Shown here: positions 60,903-64,000 of the stretch, piece after piece
Layout: every line of letters begins with the position of its first letter
How positions within the stretch are numbered: the first letter of the stretch is position 1
NCBI GenBank assembly: GCA_943787265.1
Contig: CALSLT010000013.1
Span: 1 to 64,000 of the forward strand
Length of the DNA: 64,000 nt
Reading direction: 5' to 3'
Source of the DNA: an uncultured Planctomycetaceae bacterium
GTDB taxonomy: Bacteria > Planctomycetota > Planctomycetia > Planctomycetales > Planctomycetaceae
Translations under genes and position numbers: made by a program
Notes under the pieces: model-generated
Told to the model about the DNA's origin: nothing
The model's input: the letters and a program-made list of their open reading frames with translations, nothing else
Database searches by the model: none

Positions 60903-60947
60903 ACATCCTCTGATCGATCGGCTCTTCTGAGATCACACCGTGCACTA

Positions 60948-62369
60948 CTACGGCCGCAGCTTGATTAGAAAGATGTCGTTGCTGCCGCGGCTCTTCAGCT
61001 TGTGCGACTGGTACTGAGTCTCGGGCGAGAACGCGCCGGACAAGAAACAGCTTCCGTCACGATCAACGGAAATTGCATAGCTGAGATCGCTATGGGCGCC
61101 GCCCATGACTTCCAGCCAGTCCAACTTCCCGCTCGGCGAGTAGCGTGCAACGTAGAGATCACGGCCGCCAAGTTCAGTCAAATGCTGATTCATGAACATC
61201 ACGTCGTCTGTGAATTCTCCAGTAACGTAGCAATTCCCGGAATCGTCCGTCGCAATCCCCAGCCCGTAGTCGATCTTCTCTCCCCCGCCCGAATACGCCC
61301 ATGACGGCTTGCCATCTGAATTGATTCGAGCGACGAAGACGTCGTACTCACCAGCACTCGCCAGCGTCGTGCTTCCAAAGACGGCCTTCTTTGTAAACAT
61401 GCCGGTGAGGTAGCAATTGCCCCGCGAATCAACCGCGACGCCCGTGCTTAGACCATCGGATTCACCGCCAGCGGTCGTCGCCCACAGCAGATGACCGTCG
61501 GAACTCAATCGGGCGACAAAAATGTCTTTCACATTCGTGGGCGATCCAAACTTCCCGCCGCCAAGTTCCACCACGCCCGAAACATAGCCCGAAACGTAAC
61601 AGTCCCCATCTGGCCCGACGGCAATGTTGTGCCCACTTTGACCTCGATCGTTCCCAGCCAGACGACTCCACACCAGTTCCCCGTCCGTCCGGTATTTCGC
61701 CACAAAGATGGACTTGCCTTTTGCGCTGGTCGACTTTGCTTTTCCAAGTGTGACTTCACCAGAAAACGATCCAGCAACATAAACGTCGCCGTCTGGCGTG
61801 ACGGCGATTCCGTGACCGTAGTCGTAGCCTTCGCCACCACCGCTGTGTGCCCATCGAAATTTTCCATCGACGTCGAATTTAGCGACGAAGTAGTCGTAAT
61901 CGCCACGGTTCGTGAAAACTTTGTCGCCGACCCGAAACTCCGGACTTTGAAAATGCCCGGTCACGTAAGAGTTTCCAGCGGCATCGACAGCGACGCTGTA
62001 GCCTCGATCAATTTCCGATCCGCCAGCAGTCTGCAGCCAGAGCAGCTTCCCGTCGGGCGAGTACTTGGCCAGAACAAAATCCATGTTCCCACGGCTATTC
62101 AGCATACGGCCCGAAAAGTTCGCTTCGTCGGTGAACTCGCCCGTGACATAGCAGTTCCCCATCGCGTCCACAGTGATGCCGCGAATCTTATCGTGCTTCG
62201 AGCCACCTTCCTGTAGCACCCAATCGATCCTCCGTCGGGCTGTGGACTGCTTCTTAGCCGAATCGGCATCTGAACTCCGGCAATCAACGAGACCGGTCAA
62301 CAAGGCAATCCCCAACACAAAAGCGAATGACGAGAGACCGATCCAGCGTCGATCGTTATCGATGATCAT
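60948..62369 (-). CDS. SBBP-repeat beta-propeller protein
   Basis: A 473-residue exported protein with an N-terminal hydrophobic anchor (SSFAFVLGIALLTGLVDC). It has about seven to eight SBBP repeats of 50-55 residues, each with GNCYVTGEFTDEANF-type strands followed by VAKYSPDGKLLW and GGxxxDxG. The whole protein forms one propeller. It may bind a ligand or act as a scaffold; no catalytic motif. Confidence 0.9.
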   Translation of the reverse strand: MIIDNDRRWIGLSSFAFVLGIALLTGLVDCRSSDADSAKKQSTARRRIDWVLQEGGSKHDKIRGITVDAMGNCYVTGEFTDEANFSGRMLNSRGNMDFVLAKYSPDGKLLWLQTAGGSEIDRGYSVAVDAAGNSYVTGHFQSPEFRVGDKVFTNRGDYDYFVAKFDVDGKFRWAHSGGGEGYDYGHGIAVTPDGDVYVAGSFSGEVTLGKAKSTSAKGKSIFVAKYRTDGELVWSRLAGNDRGQSGHNIAVGPDGDCYVSGYVSGVVELGGGKFGSPTNVKDIFVARLSSDGHLLWATTAGGESDGLSTGVAVDSRGNCYLTGMFTKKAVFGSTTLASAGEYDVFVARINSDGKPSWAYSGGGEKIDYGLGIATDDSGNCYVTGEFTDDVMFMNQHLTELGGRDLYVARYSPSGKLDWLEVMGGAHSDLSYAISVDRDGSCFLSGAFSPETQYQSHKLKSRGSNDIFLIKLRP

Positions 62370-62554
62370 GATGACCTGTACCTTTACGAGTTCTGTTTAA
62401 CCCCGCCCATCGAAGACTCGCACGACGAGCGCCGAGATGCGAGACTTCATCAGTAGGAAATGTCTCCGGCTCATAGCAATCACGCAATGAACCGTGGCCA
62501 CTTTTAGAATCTCTTCAAAGCTCCTCAACTTACCCGCCTGACAGGAACCACTCC

Positions 62555-63253
62555 ATGCGCCGCCACATTGCATCTGCTCTGCTACTGACATTCGCACTCT
62601 CAACGGCTTCCGCCATCGCCGCTGACAACACACTGACTCCGGCCGAAAAGAAGGCGGGCTGGAAATTGCTGTTTAACGGGAAGAATCTGACCGGCTGGAG
62701 AACCAGCAACGGCAAGCCAATTCAGACCAAAGTCGAAGAGGCCTCAATCGTCCCCTACAAGTCAGGCGGCTACCTCGTCATCAACGAGAATCAGTTTGGC
62801 GATTTCGTTTTGAAGTGCGACGTAATGTGGCTCGACGAACGCTGTAACTCCGGTATTTTCCTGCGAATCCAGGATCCGACCAACCCGGTACACACTGGCT
62901 TCGAGATCCAGGTCATGGCAGGAGACAAGACCGGTAAACACGAAATGGGAGCGATCTACGACCTGGTCACGACATCAAAGAACGCAGGCAAGAAGACCGG
63001 CGAGTGGAACAGCTTCGAAATTCGCTGCCAGGGACCGAACATCAGCGTGACGCTGAACGGCTCGAAAGTCAGCGAAATCAACACTGACAAATTCACCGAA
63101 CCTGGCATTTGCCCGGACGGCCAGAAACACAAGTTCAAACTGAAGAAGGAACCACGAGCGGTCAAAGACTTCGCCCAAAAAGGCTTCCTCGGCTTTCAGG
63201 ACCACGGCCACAAGGTCTGGTACAAGAATGTAAAACTACTTGAACTGAAGTAG
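62555..63253 (+). CDS. DUF1080 protein (3-keto-disaccharide hydrolase family)
   Basis: A 232-residue exported protein with signal peptide (ASALLLTFALSTASAIA). The DUF1080 lectin-like domain covers the rest: WKLLFNGKNLTGWR, LVINENQFGDFVLKCDVMW, CNSGIFLRI, GFEIQVMAGD and FEIRCQGPNISVTLNGSKVSEI. Members of this family have been characterised as 3-keto-glycoside or 3-keto-disaccharide hydrolases. The gene faces a DUF1501 gene. Confidence 0.93.
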   Translation: MRRHIASALLLTFALSTASAIAADNTLTPAEKKAGWKLLFNGKNLTGWRTSNGKPIQTKVEEASIVPYKSGGYLVINENQFGDFVLKCDVMWLDERCNSGIFLRIQDPTNPVHTGFEIQVMAGDKTGKHEMGAIYDLVTTSKNAGKKTGEWNSFEIRCQGPNISVTLNGSKVSEINTDKFTEPGICPDGQKHKFKLKKEPRAVKDFAQKGFLGFQDHGHKVWYKNVKLLELK

Positions 63254-63286
63254 CGAACTCTGGTGGGTGGTGCCCACCCTACGAAA

Positions 63287-64000
63287 TCACGCGATGATGT
63301 CGTGAATCACGTGGCCAAAGTCCTGCTCCAGTCGCTTGTGAGATGGCACTTCCAGCCGTTTTCGATCAAGCCCCAACTGGTGCAGGATGGTCGCGTGGAT
63401 GTCCGTGACGTAATGCGGATTCTCCTCGGCATGAAATCCGATCTCGTCCGTCGCTCCGTGAGCGACTCCCCCTTTGAGACCTCCGCCGGCTATCCAGACT
63501 GAGAACCCGTACGGATGGTGATCTCGACCGTTGGCTCCCTGCGAGCCTGGTGTACGACCAAACTCTGTGGCGAAGACGACGATTGTTTCTTCGAGAAGCC
63601 CTCGCCGTTTGAGATCCTTCAACAGGCCAGCGATTGGTCGGTCGACCTGACCGGAAAGCTTCGCGTGACTCGCCTGCAGATTCGAATGCGAATCCCACGC
63701 TCCGGCAGCGCCAGCTCCGTGCATGATCTGAATGAACCGAACGCCCCGCTCTGTAAACCGACGAGCGGCGAGCAACTGCATGCCAAACGGTTTCGTTGTC
63801 GGATCGTCCAGACCGTACAGATCCTGAGTCTCCTTCGTTTCTTCGTCAAACCGAATGACGTCCGGCACGGATGTCTGCATCCGAAACGCCAGCTCGTAAG
63901 ATTGCATTCGAGCCCGCAACGCTCCATCCGACGGATACTGGTCTGAGCTGATTCGATTCAGGCGGTTGATCAGGTCGAAGGTCAGCTTCTGCTCCGGTGG
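63287..64000 (-). CDS. DUF1501 protein (5' end outside window)
   Basis: The C-terminal 237 residues of a sulfatase-fold DUF1501 protein; the reading frame continues past the window end. Motifs: [59 protein letters not shown] and a C-terminal [15 protein letters not shown]. The metal-ligand residues (HGAG, DSH, GRDHH) are retained. In planctomycetes it usually lies beside a DUF1549/DUF1553 gene, expected just to the right. Confidence 0.92.
   Translation of the reverse strand, partial: PPEQKLTFDLINRLNRISSDQYPSDGALRARMQSYELAFRMQTSVPDVIRFDEETKETQDLYGLDDPTTKPFGMQLLAARRFTERGVRFIQIMHGAGAAGAWDSHSNLQASHAKLSGQVDRPIAGLLKDLKRRGLLEETIVVFATEFGRTPGSQGANGRDHHPYGFSVWIAGGGLKGGVAHGATDEIGFHAEENPHYVTDIHATILHQLGLDRKRLEVPSHKRLEQDFGHVIHDIIA

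Overview
The window looks like a chromosomal segment of a planctomycete (Planctomycetota). I infer this from the combination of DUF1501 and DUF1080 proteins, large acetyl-xylan-esterase-like hydrolases, Ser/Thr kinases fused to TPR or WD40 repeats, an ECF sigma factor next to a kinase with an anti-sigma-like zinc finger, and secreted giants with an LEPR-XLL-like N-terminus. I could not run a database search, so genus is not assigned.

Region 1 (about 0.1-17.3 kb) reads as a light and oxidative-stress island. It holds GTP cyclohydrolase I, a 6-pyruvoyltetrahydropterin synthase-like protein, a FabZ-like dehydratase, a MerR regulator with a (degenerate) B12-binding domain of the CarH/LitR type, a VOC protein, an SRPBCC protein, a sigma-70 factor, two tiny membrane proteins, a frameshifted TIGR01777 epimerase, a membrane/thioredoxin-fold fusion, a four-gene operon with an FeS-type photolyase, an FMN alpha-hydroxyacid dehydrogenase, a SOUL heme protein, a DUF1499 protein, a SpoIIE-type phosphatase and an SDR-DUF2867 protein. 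A short element, GTCTAYRAA, recurs upstream of several of these units and may mark a regulon. An IS30-family element (17331-18456, 24-bp perfect inverted repeats, 3-bp target duplication) has landed between the SDR-DUF2867 gene and its probable promoter.

Region 2 (18.5-25.1 kb) has hypothetical proteins, an M48-like membrane protein without a visible zinc motif, a DUF3050 / DCC / ferritin-like run, a tRNA-Gly(CCC), a secreted planctomycete protein and a frameshifted DNA-alkylation-repair gene. Region 3 (25.3-34.2 kb) has a kinase-TPR protein with altered HRD and DFG motifs, two cell-surface proteins (one a long RTX/calcium-repeat protein) and a frameshifted FHA-GAF-sigma54 activator.

Region 4 (34.4-37.1 kb) is a compositionally different two-gene cassette: a GHSMGG alpha/beta hydrolase followed six bases later by a TIR-TPR-SEC-C protein. 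It resembles a conflict or anti-phage module that I cannot match to a named system. Region 5 (37.2-43 kb) is metabolic: aldose epimerase, a secreted protein, an SDR and an orphan efflux adaptor.

Region 6 (43.3-52.3 kb) has an ECF sigma factor, a 1515-residue repeat protein with two recently expanded tandem arrays, and a zinc-finger-kinase-TM-WD40 receptor, likely one signalling unit. Region 7 (52.5-64 kb) is catabolic: aldo/keto reductase, SGNH-like protein, Gfo/Idh/MocA oxidoreductase, PhyH dioxygenase, aminotransferase, then a CMD/AhpD-like gene with an in-frame TGA at the second cysteine of its CxxC motif (selenoprotein candidate), an acetyl-xylan-esterase-like protein, an SBBP-repeat protein, DUF1080 and the end of a DUF1501 gene.

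Three genes are broken by single-base indels, so either the assembly has indel errors or the strain carries fresh frameshifts.
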